DNA of 64,000 nt from Rosa chinensis (GCF_002994745.2 NC_037092.1:69601823-69665822); one strand, 5' to 3'; positions 1-12,088 are shown, counted from the stretch's first letter. Translations and numbers: made by a program. Notes: generated from the letters alone by a model not told the origin.

Positions 1-2
1 CT

Positions 3-2113
3 GCTGATGAACTTAGCTATGAGCTTTACGCGCCCAACCATTTTGCTCGCCAATTTGGCCTCGCCCAATTAGTGCTATTCCCCCTATATGATGCCTGGAA
101 CTACAACACTTCTTGGCGCAAAATTGGCCCCACTACTGGGCCTCCACTGGCACAAAGCATGCTTGCACTGGATGATCTCCCTGACTGGGCCAATGACATC
201 ACTCCTATGGATGGGAACGCTGAAGAGTACGAGCAACGGTGGTCAGAAGTTTCTGTCAACTGCTGGGGGCAAAGGGATGACGAACTATTCGCGACCATCT
301 TTGCAGAACTGAGATACCCCTACGACGCTGATACTGAGTTGCTTGCTCACTTTTCTAAAGCCGAGGCACAACCCTCGCCCCCTAAAACGGCTAAGCAACC
401 CGCGAGAACTCCACGCCCGGTCCAGGCTGGGATTGTAATCAACGAGCCCCCTCAAGAGGTAATTGCCTTATATTATTCTATGTTTTTTTGTCATCGCATT
501 CTCTTTTAACTCAGACTTTGTTGCATCAGGGAAGTGTGCCACCTTTCGGCAGTCGCGCAGTTAATGCTTCTCCGGCCACTGGATAGGCCGCGAAGAAAAA
601 AGCAATAGTGACGGAACCCGAAGTCGAAGACTCCTCTTCTGATGATGATGACCCACAAACGGTAAGGATTTTCCCCTTATGAGGTCTCAACATTTTCCTC
701 CCAAGTCTAATTTGTAAATCCTGACAGATTGCCGCTGTTTTGGCCCGAAAGCGCAGTCGCCGCTGATCCTCGAACCGATCCGTGGGCAGAAGATGAACCA
801 ATCGTTGATCGACTGGTAATACCCTTAAAGCGAGCCTAGTATCTTTGTCTCACTATGTACGACCGTATAACGCTCCTCATCTACAGGTTCGTTGTAGGTC
901 CACCAGACAAGTTGGGGAAGGTTCCTCCGCTGTTGGCGAAGACGCGTCTGCTTCACACGCCCAGGCGTCGACTGGTTCTAACAATCCTTCACCTCCCATC
1001 AGCACTGCAAACAATATGCAATTGGCTCTAGTACTAGTTCAGGTCATAGACGATAGCTCACCTGAGGTTGAGGAAAGGGTACCGTTAGCAGACACCCCTC
1101 GCGAGCAACCAACCGCAGCACCTATCATGGCACAAGTAGCGCCTGATTCGATTCCAGTTTCTGGTGAAGTCGCTCAAGAACCAGCGCCAGTAGCAATCCT
1201 TCCTGAACTACCTGTTCCAGAGGTACAACTTCTTGCTTATCCTACATTCTGATTCTTGCCTTAACCTTTTGACGCTTTAACCATTCACTGGAAAACAGAA
1301 TCCTGCCCCTATCGAGGAAGTGGCGGTGGCCGCCGTAGAGGTGCTTGGTGAAATCCTGCTGAACCGGATAGCGCGGACGTGGACAACCAAGAACCCACCC
1401 CTGATGCCCCCCAAGCACCTGAAGTAGAAGATGAAGTGAACCCTGAGCCGGTATTGGAAGAAGTTCCTATCGCGGGGCCTCACGAGTCTCCTATGGTTGC
1501 CTCCCCAAATCTGTCGCTTGCGCTCCCTTCTAGACTGGAAAGGCTGGCTCGCGTACTCGAAGTGACTCCTCCTGGAGTTATAGATGATGCCAGAAAAGGC
1601 CTCCGTCGTCTCCTGGGACCTGATATTTTGACGCCCGGAGCCCCTGCGAGAGCTTTGGAGCATCTGAGGGTACTTCTCTGTGAGGAAGCCATCACTGAAG
1701 CCCAGTTCCTCGATATTGATCAACTGCTGCAAGACTTCCCCTAATGGCTCAATGAGAAAGAGACCGCGCAGGCCAGGCAGACCCAAGCCCACTATCTGAC
1801 CCCTACTCAACAGGCAAACACCTCGCGCGATTTCTTAGGAGACCGGGATACTCTCATCAGGGACTTGATGGTTACGAGGAACCATCTCAGGACCCAGATT
1901 CAAGATCTTCAGGCCCAATTAACAGCTATCACGGCCAGACTCGCCCATGAGGAAACCCAACTGGAGCAACCCTTAGTCGCTTTCGAGGTGTTGTCTCAAG
2001 AACTGGCCCAGGCTTGCCTGGAGGCCCAACAAGCCGCTCAAGCTGCCGCTGACGCCAGCTTTCGGCTAGATAAACATTTTCTCCTCCTAACTTATGCAGG
2101 CCAAGGGCTTTAG
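3..2113 (+). pseudogene. Antisense extra ORF with plant-mobile-domain-like start and coiled-coil end, spliced structure
   Basis: The reading frame is open from the window edge (the residues before LFPLYDAWNYNTSW are also in frame), so the 5' part is missing. Plausible GT-AG introns lie at 459-529, 662-727, 816-886 and 1223-1298. Exons would be 3-458, 530-661, 728-815, 887-1222 and 1299-2113. The N-terminal part resembles the aminotransferase-like plant mobile domain. The middle is Pro/Glu/Ser-rich and acidic. The C-terminus (1865-2113) is Gln/Ala/Leu-rich and predicted coiled coil. A TAA at 1742-1744 and stops in the second and third exons break it. Extra ORFs in either orientation downstream of pol are known in Tat elements. 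It runs opposite to gag-pol. It could instead be a decayed MAIL/MAIN-like host gene. Confidence 0.6.
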
Positions 2114-3474
2114 GCCTCTAATATTAGGCCCATTATTTTGTATGAACAATATTAATATTAATATCATTATTTATGGTTTGGTGAAATATTCAGCCCACAT
2201 TTCTTGGCCCAAATATTTTGGAATTACAGGCAGTTAAGTGCTCAACCTTACCTTTATTGCATATTAAAACCGTTTGAAAAGATAACCTCGAAATAGAGCA
2301 GTTACCTCCTCGAAGACTGCTCCGCTTCCCACGCGTCTTCGAATTTCTCTCCTTTATGAGATCATAGCATTCAATTCTATTGATATTCCCATTGATGGTG
2401 TTGAATTGCTTCAACTGCCCATCGAAAGGTTGAGGCCACTGAGGTTGGCCCTATAAATAGTCACACTTTGGAGAAGCGAACACATACACAAACATGGCTA
2501 ACCCAGAAATAACTCTGCAAACCCTGCTTCTTTTCCTTCTGTTTCTGAAATCTTCTCCTTACTATCTCACCCTTAGCCTCTAATTTTTAGGCTTTATGGC
2601 TTAATCTCAATACCTGGGTAGGCCTTATGGCCTAATCTCAGGTTCAACCTCTTGTCTTTGGTCTCTGTAACTCCGGATGGGATTCACCGGTTCCACTTAG
2701 ACTAAAGAACACGAGGGGCTCCTAGCGCGGGATACCATATCCTGGGGATTGCCTCTCCTCAGATTTCGTTGCGTGGAGCAAAACGAAGAAGGGCGGAAGG
2801 CCACTCGAGGCTGACCGTTCTTCTTCCGCAGTTTACCTCCGAGGTCGGACGCACCGACTTCTGTTTTTTCCCTGGAGGTAGATGAGGCAACTGGGCTGCG
2901 CTGACGAGCTGATTCCATCTCCATCCCAGAGGACAGCCAACTGGAAGGGCTGCGATGGATTATTTGCTTCCCTCTTCTTCCAGTACAAATGATAGCAGCT
3001 GCAGCTCGGAGTCAAGAGATGTGGGTGAAGAGAGGAAGAGTAACAATGATCATCTCACTGCCTCTGCTACAAGATCCAGACGCTCTTTGAAGATCTGAAA
3101 TCCTTATGATGTTTAGCCACTTTTGGCTTTGTAAACCGCAAATATAATTTTCTCAAACACATTGTACTGCTTCTGGCCGCAAAGCCACTTTATGTATGAA
3201 ATTTTCTGAATTTTGTCATTTCCTGAAAAATAATAAGGCCTCTGGTATAGGCCCTTACATATATTCCTAACACAACATATTGTCAAGAAAATTGAAAGAA
3301 AAGTCTCAAAAGAAAAGAACTCAAAAAATTGAATTTACTGCACAACATAATGGCTGCAAACATTGGGCCTAGATGCACAGAGTGTTGGCCCCTAGTGTTC
3401 TTAGGTGGAGCGAATGCATGAGGATGAGGCCACAGATTGGCCTAAATGGAAAGGATGGAGCAAGCCAAAGAAGA
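2114..3474. other. Non-coding block between convergent retrotransposon ORFs, with promoter-like sequence
   Basis: There is no supported gene. The block lies between the 3' end of the antisense ORF and the 3' end of pol. It contains a plus-strand TATA box near 2451 and a similar GGCCTCT...AGGCCC motif near both edges (about 2114 and 3238), suggesting an old insertion or LTR-like unit. No primer-binding site or convincing TG...CA ends were found. Confidence 0.4.
2449..2460 (+). promoter_or_regulatory. TATA-box-like promoter element
   Basis: The motif CTATAAATAG sits about 40 bp upstream of an ATG (2494) that opens only a 29-codon ORF rich in Leu/Phe. The setting (AT-rich upstream, CT-rich leader downstream) resembles an LTR U3/R junction or a cryptic promoter. 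It is the only clear plus-strand TATA motif I noted in this block. Confidence 0.35.
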
Positions 3475-4620
3475 CTATGTTTGCCCCCCAATCTCAGGAA
3501 CAGCTGGATCCGGTGGGTCTTCAAATTCCCAAACACTGGGGTAATATTTCTTGAGGAACCTGCCGTTAATGGGGTTGCGGTGGAGGTCGCCGTCCAAATC
3601 TTTGAGCTGAAAAGCCCCACGTTCTAGAATTCGGTGAATAACAAAAGGTCCTTCCCAGCGAGGAGTCCATTTACCGCGGCCAGTCAACTTTTCGCCAAAC
3701 GGCAGGACTGCTTTCCACACGATCTCACCTTCCTTGTAACTGTGACCACGCGTCCTTTTATTGTAGGCGCGAGTGATCTGCTGCATTTCCATGACCAAGG
3801 AGTCCAAAGCCTCTAAGCGCTTCCTACTAAGGTCTTCATGTTCTTGCCACATAGCCTGGACATAATCTTCACCAATCAGATGCTGTTGATCTTGGACGCA
3901 CAGAGATTGAACATTGATCTCCAAATTAAAGGGAGAACCGCATCGTGGCCGTACATTAATGCATAAGGGGTGGTGGCCGTAGGAAGTACGATAAGCCCAT
4001 AACGTCTCATACAATGTGTCATGCCACTGGCGAGGGTTCTCCACGAGCAGTTTTTTTTCAACAGAGTAATGATGATCTTGTTACTAGCCTCCGCTTGACC
4101 ATTAGATTGGGCATAATAAGGCGTGCTATGGATAAATTGGATGCCAAAATCATTGACAAGCTTCTTGACATCACCACCCATGAACGCTGCCCCCCTGTTA
4201 GACACTAAAACCTCTGGAATGCCAAACCTGCAAATAATATTGCGAAAGATGAATTGGCGAATAGTGGCACCGGAAGCCTCTTTCAAAGGCTCGGCTTCCA
4301 CCCACTTAGTGAAGAAATCGGTAGCAACGATGATGAACTTGTGCTGGAGTGAAGAATGCAGATGAATCATGCCGATCAAGTCCAAAGCCCAACCTCGCGT
4401 AGGCCACGGTTTATTGATGGGCTGCATGGGAATATTAGGAATGTGCTGGATTGGTCCATGTGCCTGTCAATCTTGGCATCCTTTCGCGAATGCGATACAG
4501 TCCTTCAAAATACGGGGCCAATAATAACCATGTCTCCTGATAAGCCAGCGCATCTTTAGACCCGCTTGATGAGCGCCACACACACCTTCATGTACTTCTC
4601 GCATTAATCGTTTCGCTTTG
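3475..4620 (-). pseudogene. Retrotransposon integrase (broken)
   Basis: The minus-strand reading starts in an N-terminal HHCC-like zinc region (about 4470-4620), then a core with ALDLIG (first Asp), VSNRGAAF and YYAQSNGQAEASNK (the Glu). A C-terminal chromatin-distal part holds GRGKWTPRWEGPF, the usual GPF-type motif after Ty3 integrase. Two overlapping frames (3876-4427 and 3475-4044) show a frameshift near 4.0 kb, and a stop at about 4465 separates it from the RNase H part. The second catalytic Asp position reads Asn. This enzyme would have joined cDNA to the chromosome; this copy cannot. Confidence 0.85.
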
Positions 4621-5957
4621 CGGCCATAGACACATCTGAAATCGATGCCATCTTCACCGCGTCGATGTAGCTCTTCGCCTCTGAGGAAGTAATTTAAAGG
4701 AAGGAAACGGATATTCCTGTCTGCAATGGGGTCTGGATGTTTGAGGTAATCTATCAAAGGGATGCGCCAATCTACGTCAATAGGCTCTAGGACAGCGACG
4801 ACCGGCTCATCAGGAGGGTCAGGTAGCACAAGCCACGAAGGTAGCGTGCGTCGCTCAACCTTCGAAATGCGCTCGCGAACCCTATATTTCAATGTACTTC
4901 CTGTGGCCAATTGGGCGAGTTCATTGGACGCGAAATTGCGCTCGCGAAGGATGTGCTCCAAACCCACGTCATCATATTGGTCTAGGAGTTCAACGACGCG
5001 ATTCAAATATGGTACGAGCAAGCAGCTTACACACCTATACTTCTCTTGAAGTTGGTTGATCACGAGCAAAGATTGACCACGTACCTGAACATCTCTCACT
5101 CCCAGCTCCAATAATACCTCTAGGCCGATAATGAGGGCCTCATACTCTGCTTGGTTATTGGTGCACTTAAACTCCAATTGGAAAGAATATGAAAAACGAT
5201 AGCCTGCTGGGTTTTCCAGAACCACCCCTGCCCCCGATAGGGTTTCTGTGCATGAGCCATCAAAAAACAATACCCAGGGTTGGAGGGAGACTATGGCTTG
5301 ATACCATAAAACATATTCTGGAATGCGCGCCAAATCTGGTTGAATGGTGGTGGTCGCTATCTCTAACTCTTTCGTGGCGGGGACATCCACTATAGGGTGA
5401 TGTGCGAGGAAGTCTGCGATAGCCTGTCCCTTTACTGCTTTCTGTGTAACGTATTGTAGTGAGAATTCGGATAACGCAAGCACCCACTTGCCAATGAGAC
5501 CTCTCAGAATAGGTCGCGACAGCATGTATTTAACCAAGTCTGTTTGAGCAATGATGCAAGTAGTAAAGGACAACATGTAGTGCCGTAACTTGCATGCTAA
5601 GAAATATAGTGTAAGACACAGCTTCTCCATTGGAGTATACCTTGTTTCGCAATCTGTAAGTATCCTACTGAGGTAAAAGATGGCATGTTCGATGCCTTCC
5701 TCGTCATCTTGAGCAAGTAGGCTTCCATTGGAAGCCTCAGCTGCTGAAATATACAGCTTCAATACGAATCCAGCTCTAGGTGGAACAAGCACTGGCGGGC
5801 TCGCTAAATAGGACTTAATTTTGTCAAAAGCCTCTTGATGTTTAGGTTCCCATATAAACTCGTTATGTCCCTGCAGATTCAGCAGTGGGGAAAAGGACTG
5901 GATTTTACCTGCAGAGTTAGAGATGAAACGTCTCAAAAAATTGGTCTTACCTAGCAA
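4467..5957 (-). pseudogene. Tandem RNase H domains (gypsy-type then archaeal-type) of Tat pol
   Basis: One open stretch of 496 codons. The first part is the RT connection and ordinary RNase H (YISAAEASNGSLLAQ, TRYTPMEKLCLTL). The second begins LFFDGSCTETLSGAGVVL and continues with NNQAEYEALIIGLEVLLELG, the archaeal-type RNase H seen in Tat elements. The position where this fold normally has the third acidic residue (G-D-S) reads GQS. The C-terminal end runs into the integrase zinc-binding region (VHEGVCGAHQAG, then RHGYYWP). It is the longest intact stretch of pol in this copy. Confidence 0.88.
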
Positions 5958-6967
5958 TCGCTGTAGTTCCTTCTTTGTTCACGGGGGAGACGCGTTGATG
6001 ACTGCACTGGCCTTGTCCTCAGGGACCTCAATTCCTCTCTGGTGGACTATAAATCCTAGAAAGTCACCAGCCTGAACTCCGAAAACACATTTGGCGGGGT
6101 TCATTTGAGCTTTTGTTGCAGCATTCTCTTGAAAACCTTTCTGAGATCTACGATATGGTCTCCTCTCTTCTTAGACTTCATGACCACGTCATCGATATGA
6201 ACCTCCAAAATCTTCCCCAATACTTCATGGAAGATTAGGTTCATGGCTCTCTGATATGTTGCCCTGCGTTCTTCAGTCCAAAAGGCATGACCACATATTC
6301 AAAAACACCCGCGAAGCCTGGGCAATGTAACGCAGTCTTGTGTCTATCTTCTTCCGTGACCGGAATTTGGTGATACCCTGCAGTTTCGTCCATGAAGGAC
6401 AACAGTTCATGTCCCGCTACTGTGTCTACCAGCATATTCGCAACCAACATGGGGTAGACGTCTTTAGGCGTAGCGACATTAAGGTCTCTGTAGTCCACGC
6501 AGACCTCATCTTGCCTTCTTCTTGCGAACTGGCACTATGTTGGATAGCCACTGATTGTATTTGGCTACCCTGATGATGCCTGACTTGTGCATCTTTTCGA
6601 CTTCCTCTTTGACCAGGACGTGGGTCTCAGAGTTAATTCTTCGCGGCTCTTGCTTCACAGGCCTCTTGTCAGGGAGTGTGGGCAGCTGATGGCATATCAA
6701 ATCTGGTGACAGGCCTGGCATGTCTTCATATTTCTCAGCAAAGCAGTGTCTGAATTCCAATAATAAGTCAATGAGCCTCTGTTTTTCGCTAGGCTCTAAA
6801 TAGGCGCTAATAGCCACCTCCATAGGCTCATATACTGTTCCAAGATTGACCTTCTCGGTAGGGTCCCTGACCTTAGGAGGAGTATCATCCAACGCTGCCG
6901 GAGCCAGCTGAATCTCATCGTCGTCTTCTTGTTCTTGGTCAGAGAACTCCTCATTGACAATTTCCAA
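5958..6967 (-). pseudogene. Reverse transcriptase (fragmented)
   Basis: Minus-strand pieces: 6506-6967 carries the pre-RT segment (RRINSETHVLVKEEVEKM, SNIVPVRKK). 6241-6498 carries DYRDLNVATPKDVYPM and the YVVMPFGLKNAG palm motif. The catalytic motif around 6190-6200 reads HIDDVV, where the family has Y-x-D-D. Frameshifts near 6506 and 6245 and a stop near 5980 interrupt it. Both aspartates of the active site are retained, but the preceding aromatic residue is His. Confidence 0.85.
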
Positions 6968-7359
6968 GGTCGCGATCCGATCATAGGCCTATTTTTCCAC
7001 TAGGTACGAGGATAGTCTTTCGTACAGCGAGTGGAAGGCCTCAATGCCTTCCTCTGGAAGGTCGTAATCCATTAATCGTTAAGGGGTTTGGGCACAGCGT
7101 GACCAGGCCTTTCCAGGCCTTCCTTTGAGAGCGTGAGCCCCCACTATGCCAATCCAGAGGCCGTCACCCCCGTGGGGCGGCCTTTGTCATCGATGCCACT
7201 GACCTGCAATGGAGTAATAGGCTCCAAGTAGTACTTGGCATCTACATAATTTGCGGAAATAGAGAACGGACGAGGATCCTCTTTGACCACCTCAGCTTTG
7301 TCTGTTACCCTGTTCCACATTATCAGTTCTTGATGAAGAGTTGAAGGGACACAGTAACT

Positions 7360-7740
7360 TCAGTGGATCCAATCCCTGCCTAGAATGGCACTGTAAGCCG
7401 TGTAGCAATCTGTCATGAAGAAAGCATAAACGCCCTCTACGGGGCCTACCTTGACAAGCATGAACAATAACCCTAATGTTTTCGTTACAGTCCCCGCGAA
7501 GTTCTTGAGCGTGAGAGATGTAGACTGAATCTTCTCTTTCTTAATCCCAAGTAAATGCATGGTTCTTGTTGTGATGACATTGACTGCTGCTCCAGTATCA
7601 ACCATGATTTTGCCGACCTTGGTACCACCAATCTCCGCCGTGATGTACCGAGGCCTCATATGTTGGACCATGGCTGGGGTTGGCCTTGTAAAGCTCATGA
7701 AGAACTCCTTACTGTTGATGTCCTTTGTTTCTAGTAACAT
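7360..7740 (-). pseudogene. Retrotransposon aspartic protease
   Basis: A 126-codon open stretch contains the single-chain retroviral-type active site MVDTGAAVNVI, followed by the flap-type region and a C-terminal SAILGRDWIH (the ILGxDW motif of retropepsins). It lies between gag and RT as expected for Ty3/gypsy order. It is separated from RT by about 400 bp with stops. It would process the gag-pol polyprotein. Confidence 0.82.
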
Positions 7741-8016
7741 AGCCTCCTCAACAGGTGTCGCTGCTGCTGAAGTAATCTATAGAGGCTGTTCATTGTTCTC
7801 CTCAGCTTTAATACATTCTTACGCGGCGACTGGCAGTGAGTAATTCACTGGAAGCACGTAAGCCATGTTGCAAGATGTATCAACTGTATCTGTGTCGCCC
7901 ATGTCCTCTTCAAGGTTAAGCTTGGGCTCATCAAGCGGGATGTCGGTGTTGAACTGCTTAGCCAACCGGTCTACCAATGACTCTTCCGTGAGGCCTTTTA
8001 CCTCACACTGCTTGTG

Positions 8017-11000
8017 TTACTGCACCACCTCCCCTGCTGTACTTTGTTTTAGGGGCGCGACCACTACACTTTGGACTTTTTTAGGTCTCCACTGTAAAGC
8101 TTCTGCAGTGTTGTCCTTACCCCCCAGTCTCTCAAAGACCGAGGATTTGATATCTGGTTCCTCGCGAAACAACCTGCGCCTGACATGTGGCCACTTAGTT
8201 GGTGAGCTTTCCTTCCTAGCTGGCAGAGGTGTTCTCTCCTTAGTGATCCTGCAGAAAACACTGGGCTTAGAGGCCCCTGACTCCGAGCATGCTTGCTTTT
8301 GAAAACTGCGGGGAGCCACCAATGGCTTAGCAGCTAACGCCTCTATCTCCTTCTGATATTGTTCAAGATTTTTGACCGGTTGCGAGGGTTTGATCAGACC
8401 CTGGTCCAGAACCTCCAGCGTTCGCTTGGCTTCTTCAAACCTGCGCTACAGCTTTCTTTTTTTGGAAGGACTGATCTCCACTACTTTCCCCTTTTCCCTG
8501 GTGTACCACTACTTGCCTTCCTTGATGGTGGAAGTTGAAGCAGGTGGGATGTAGGGTTTCGTCAAAACATCTTTGTCCTTGCCATCTTGTTTTTGTTCTA
8601 CTGCAGCTGCCTTCAGTTTTTTGAACAAGTTGGAGTCCCTTGGGGATGACGGTGACTCGGTGTTGTCTCTTCCTCTTGGGCTCGAAGGTTGATAATTTCG
8701 CGATGGCGAAGCCCACTTGATTGGCGGGAAAGAGCCAAAGCGAAATGTTTGCTCGTCCTCTTCGTGTGACACTTGGATGCCACATTCTTCCTTGCATTGC
8801 GAACAAAGGACCAGTGGTGAGGCTGCGCTGACTGGTCTGGCTTTCCTTTTCACCGGGACTTCATTTTTATTTTCTTCTTTTCCCTTGGTGGCCACTTCTA
8901 GGGTTGGTTTCCTCTGGTTCTGCTTGGGCTAGTTCACATCAACCATGTTGACTCTGGTGTTGGGAAAAGGGTTCAGATCTATGAGCGCTGCCGCGATCCC
9001 TGGAGCTTCCACCTGCACACTACCATTATTGAGCCATACCTGAATCTGATCCTTCAGCTTCACACAATTAGCTGTATTATGATTCCACAAGTTGTGGAAT
9101 TTGCATTACTTTTTACCCTTTAGCTTATCTGGATGAGGAAAATGTCAAAGTCCGTCTTCACCATCTTCGCGCCGATCATCTCATCTAAAATCTCATGTGC
9201 CTTGTTGGCATCATATGTATACGTCGCGAATTCAGGTTTGGTGAAGGCTACAGATTTGAGTTTGACAGGATCCTTGGATATCTTCAGTTGTTTCAAGGTT
9301 GTGTTCTTCCTTCCTGTCAGCTCAAAAGCAGAGACATCCTTCTCTTCTTCCTCTTCTTCATCCTGGAACATTTCTTCACTAGGACGGTGGTAGTAGGGAT
9401 CATAAGTAGTGGCTGGTAGCTCAGCGCTGCTATGGTGCGGTGTTTGCCAGGCACGTATGTCCCTTTGGACGCATTTTTCCTAGCGTCAGTTTCTCTGAGG
9501 AGATGCTTAAAGCTACCGACCTCTATGATAAGCTCTCCCATTGACTGAATCATGCTACCATGTTGCTTCTTTCATTGGCGTGACCCCAGACCTTTGATTG
9601 CCAGTTTAACCAACTCCTTTTCAGGAAATATCATGCTCAATTTGGCCTTCTAGATCTGAAAGCGTTGGAGATAAGAGACAGCGGACTTGGTGGGCTGTTG
9701 GGCCATCTGGGTGAGAGATGCTAGGTCAACCTCTGGCTCAATAGCTCCAAAAGTCCCTCGAAAGAGCTTGTCCATGGCTGGCCAATCAATCACTGACCCT
9801 GGTCGAAGTTTAGAAAACCATCTAAAAGCCTAGCCAGACAAAGAAGTGCCAAAGATCCTATACTTGAGGACGTCATCGTTCTGGTACTGGCCGCACTCCA
9901 CCTTAAACCTGGCCAGATGGGTTACCGCGTCTTCAGTATCCTCTCCTGAAAAAGTAGAGAATATGATATTTTTATAGCCTCTGGGAAAAGGCGCGAGCAT
10001 TATATGCGGCGGGAACGGTCCCTCATAGACCCCATCTAGATGGGCCCTAGGAATAGCCATCCTCATCATCTCCTCAACCTCTTCCAGTCTCACATAGCCC
10101 GGACTAAGGGGAAGTGTTGCCACGTTCTGACAAGCATTCTGCAGGGGTATAGCCTGGCTGGCAGTCGCTGTTCCTTCTCCGAGGCGAATGGTCTGAGGAT
10201 TAGCAGATTGCTGAAGAGTTACCTCTGGGATGGGGACATCCTTTACCAGAGCTGTTATCTTGACCGGGTTGCCTGTCTGATCAATGCCATAGTAATTGTC
10301 TGGGAGTTCATGATAGACATTCTCCACCCCGTCGCTGTTGTACTGAGTAAACACAACAGGATCGTCAAGAGTACCATCACCGATTTTCTAAATCTTATCC
10401 TTTTGCGGGGCCGGTGGAGTGGCCTTGTTACCGCCGATCACCAAGTCTCTTTCCTTATTCTTGGTTGACGTGGCAATAGCCGTTTTCGATGGAGTAGCCA
10501 TACTGCTGCTCGCTTTCTCCCGAGCATTTGGTGGTATATATTTACCAGAACTGGAGGGCTGTCCAAGTGACCCGAGGATGGCATTAGGATCTCCTAAAGC
10601 TTTGTTCAATACCTCTTTAGCCTGGTTCAACTCGGCTCTCTGCATGGCGACCTCTGTTGCAAGGTTAGAACCATCCTTACGAAGGCCTGACAAATCTGAC
10701 GCGGTCTGCTTGGCTTGGCTCGCGATAGCTTCCATGACTTACTTTTGGCGTTGACTATGCTCATCAGCGATACCTCTGGCATGGGCCCTTACTGCATTCT
10801 CAGATCGTGCAATTTGTTGCTTAGTATCTTTAGCACGCTAGGCAATACGCTGATCTAGTTCACGTATGAGCTAGTCAGTCCTCGCGATTTCCCTGTCAAA
10901 GTCAGCGGCTACCTTTTTACGATGTGTCTCGTTATTCTCCACCATGATCATGAGCTTTTCCTCAAAAGTCGCTCCCTCTGGAATAGGCTTTGGAACGAAA

Positions 11001-11164
11001 GCCTCTCTTTCTTCACTTTCCGCAACATTGGAGATAACGGTACTGTTAACAAGCTCGTTTGCCTGGTTAGTAGTGACATTCTGACCCTCAGTAGCGGGAG
11101 GGTGATTCTCTCCCTGTTCAGTCAACATGTCGGATGATTGGGGGTGAGAAAACCTTTGAGTCAC
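8017..11164 (-). pseudogene. gag region (capsid, zinc knuckle, linker), multiply broken
   Basis: Minus-strand fragments: 10871-11164 (N-terminal charged part), 10388-10735 (coiled-coil-like), and 9830-10354 with FPRGYKNIIFSTFSGEDTED, a retrotransposon capsid signature. Next comes about 9540-9830 (FRGTFGAIEPEVDLASLTQM-like), then 9120-9553 and a zinc-knuckle-like C-K-F-H-(x)-H-N-T-A-N-C around 9070-9105 that follows an in-frame TAA. 8017-8895 encodes basic, Ser/Lys-rich linker before the protease. At least six stops or frameshifts break it. The product would be the particle protein. Confidence 0.75.
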
Positions 11165-11311
11165 TTGTTCTTCAGAAAGACCACGACAGTTCGCGCAAGA
11201 ATGCGATCTTTAACTGGAGATCTTATGCTTTGAGCAGTTAGTGTAAACCTTTTGGTAAGGGTTTTCGCTTGACTTCCCAATGATTACGTTCATGAAGAAA
11301 CGCTATGCACA

Positions 11312-11330
11312 GGTCCCACTGGGCGTGCCA
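11312..11330 (-). promoter_or_regulatory. Primer-binding site next to the 5' LTR
   Basis: Minus strand reads TGGCACGCCCAGTGGGAC three bases after the LTR's terminal CA. The TGGC...GTGGGA shape is typical of Tat/gypsy primer sites. I cannot assign the tRNA with certainty. Confidence 0.7.
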
Positions 11331-11333
11331 AAA

Positions 11334-12088
11334 TGTTTGGCTCCAAAACCAGTTGGCTTGCAAACTGTCTCTTTGCTGATGTGATTGCGCAGGCGTGCCA
11401 GCACCGTGGGGTGCAGTCGTCAGGGAGTCCCTTGACCTGACTTCTTGAATCAAGCGTTGTGGACGAGGAGAGCACCAACCTCGTCACAATGCTCTTTTCT
11501 CTGCCTTCCAGAAAAGGACTTCTTGCCTTACTGGTAAGGGCTTTGGTTGTGATCTCTTCGCGACACCGAATCGATACTCAAACGTTGTAGGTTGAGCAGA
11601 GCAATCACCAAGAAGTTTGGAGAAAGCACGGGTTTTGCTAAAGCGTGACTTTAGCTTCGCTGGGTTGCGAGGGCATTACCCTTGATTCGCTGATAGTATC
11701 GGTGGCAGTAGCACTAGTAGTCGGCTCTTGGGGAGACTAGGACTAGAAGTACGGTCGCAGGGTTTCAACTAGGTTGAAGGTTTGCTCCGAGGAGGCTTTG
11801 ATAATCTGTGCGATTAGTTGATTTGAGAGTTATGTCTAATTCGTCCTTGAAACCTGGTATTTATACCTAGGGTTTCGACTGTTCCTTGCCATAGAAGGAT
11901 TATTGATTGAGGTTTCCTATTCAATCTCCGCTACTTGACTCCAATAAGGGCTCGTTTTCCTTATGGATTACGGAATGTGTGAAGCTGTAACCCAAACCCA
12001 AGTAGGCTTATTTTTGAGCCGCAGGTATCGGCCCTCTATGCTAAATCCACTTAAAGGATCTTGCCAAAATTACTTTTGGGCTCAAACA
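11334..12088 (-). repeat. 5' LTR of the Tat element
   Basis: Plus-strand ends are TGTTTGGCTC...GGGCTCAAACA, so the 755-bp unit has the TG...CA form with a longer imperfect terminal inverted repeat. It abuts the primer-binding site on the gag side. The flanking 5 bp at 12089-12093 are TAATC. The matching duplication would be left of the window. Confidence 0.8.

Larger units (their letters stand above)
1..12088 (-). mobile_element. Ty3/gypsy LTR retrotransposon, Tat lineage, degenerate, left LTR outside window
   Basis: Minus-strand element. Reading from high to low coordinates it has a 5' LTR (11334-12088), a primer-binding site, gag (about 11.2-9.1 kb), protease (7.7-7.4), reverse transcriptase (6.7-6.0), two RNase H domains (5.9-4.9), integrase (4.6-3.5), a convergent non-coding block and an opposite-strand extra ORF (3-2113). 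The second, archaeal-type RNase H after the ordinary one is the known hallmark of plant Tat/Ogre elements. Coding is broken by many stops and frameshifts, so this copy is not autonomous. The 3' LTR is not in the window, so the element exceeds 12 kb. Alternatively, the plus-strand ORF belongs to a separate adjacent element. Confidence 0.85.

Noticed and set aside
2494..2583. 29-codon peptide (MANPEITL...) after the TATA motif
   Set aside because: Too short, with no family recognised. Reported only as part of the promoter-like block.
2114..3260. Possible plus-strand LTR
   Set aside because: No TG...CA ends, primer-binding site or partner copy could be found.
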